Shown here: one piece after another, positions 5,395 to 5,410 of the stretch
How the letters are laid out: the number at the start of each line of letters is the position of its first letter
How positions within the stretch are numbered: position 1 is the stretch's first letter
NCBI GenBank assembly: GCA_030627585.1
Contig: DAOURU010000093.1
Location: 1 to 5,410, forward strand
Reading direction: 5' to 3'
From: Bacillota bacterium
GTDB lineage: Bacteria; Bacillota; DSM-12270; Thermacetogeniales; Thermacetogeniaceae
DNA: 5,410 nt
Made by a program: the position numbers and the translations under genes
Notes under the pieces: generated by a model
The model's database searches: none
What the model saw: only the letters and a program-made list of their open reading frames with translations
Told to the model about the DNA's origin: nothing

Positions 5395-5410
5395 TTAGTA
5401 TTCAAGTGGA

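Overview
The window looks like a chromosomal segment from a low-to-mid GC, spore-forming, Gram-positive anaerobe of the Clostridia (Desulfotomaculum/Pelotomaculum-like Peptococcaceae or a relative). This is inferred from the gene mix: an HD-GYP protein, a Cache-type chemoreceptor, a DUF1540 micro-protein, a YflT-like stress protein and MobB. Strong GGAGG-type ribosome binding sites and intrinsic terminators agree with it. No marker gene fixes the taxon. I see no mobile element, CRISPR array, tRNA or rRNA.

Layout. Bases 1-683 (+) are the C-terminal part of an HD-GYP cyclic-di-GMP phosphodiesterase that begins before the window. After 67 bases comes cysK (751-1668, +), an O-acetylserine sulfhydrylase. 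A 168-base gap with several possible hairpins and a run of nine G leads into a complete methyl-accepting chemotaxis protein (1837-3600, +). That protein ends in four 6-residue repeats and is followed by a clear intrinsic terminator (3630-3672). The convergent spacer 3601-3854 also holds a second hairpin (3770-3792), suited to ending the minus-strand gene, and an 11-base tandem repeat.

On the minus strand, 4358-3855 encodes a YflT/general-stress-type protein with a glycine-zipper core. It is divergent from a 49-residue, four-cysteine DUF1540 protein (4545-4694, +), which is easily missed because of its size. Upstream of the DUF1540 gene is a good match to a forespore (sigma-F/G type) promoter. 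A weaker match lies upstream of the stress gene. A hairpin at 4723-4754 closes the DUF1540 unit. mobB (4808-5320, +) follows, then a ribosome binding site at the right edge that announces another plus-strand gene.

The genes do not form one pathway. HD-GYP and the chemoreceptor both belong to sensing and motility, CysK to sulfur assimilation, MobB to molybdenum cofactor maturation, and the divergent pair plausibly to stress or sporulation. I find no convincing new multi-gene system. The items most worth checking are the DUF1540 gene with its putative sporulation promoter, the repeat tail of the chemoreceptor, and the G9 tract in its ribosome-binding region.
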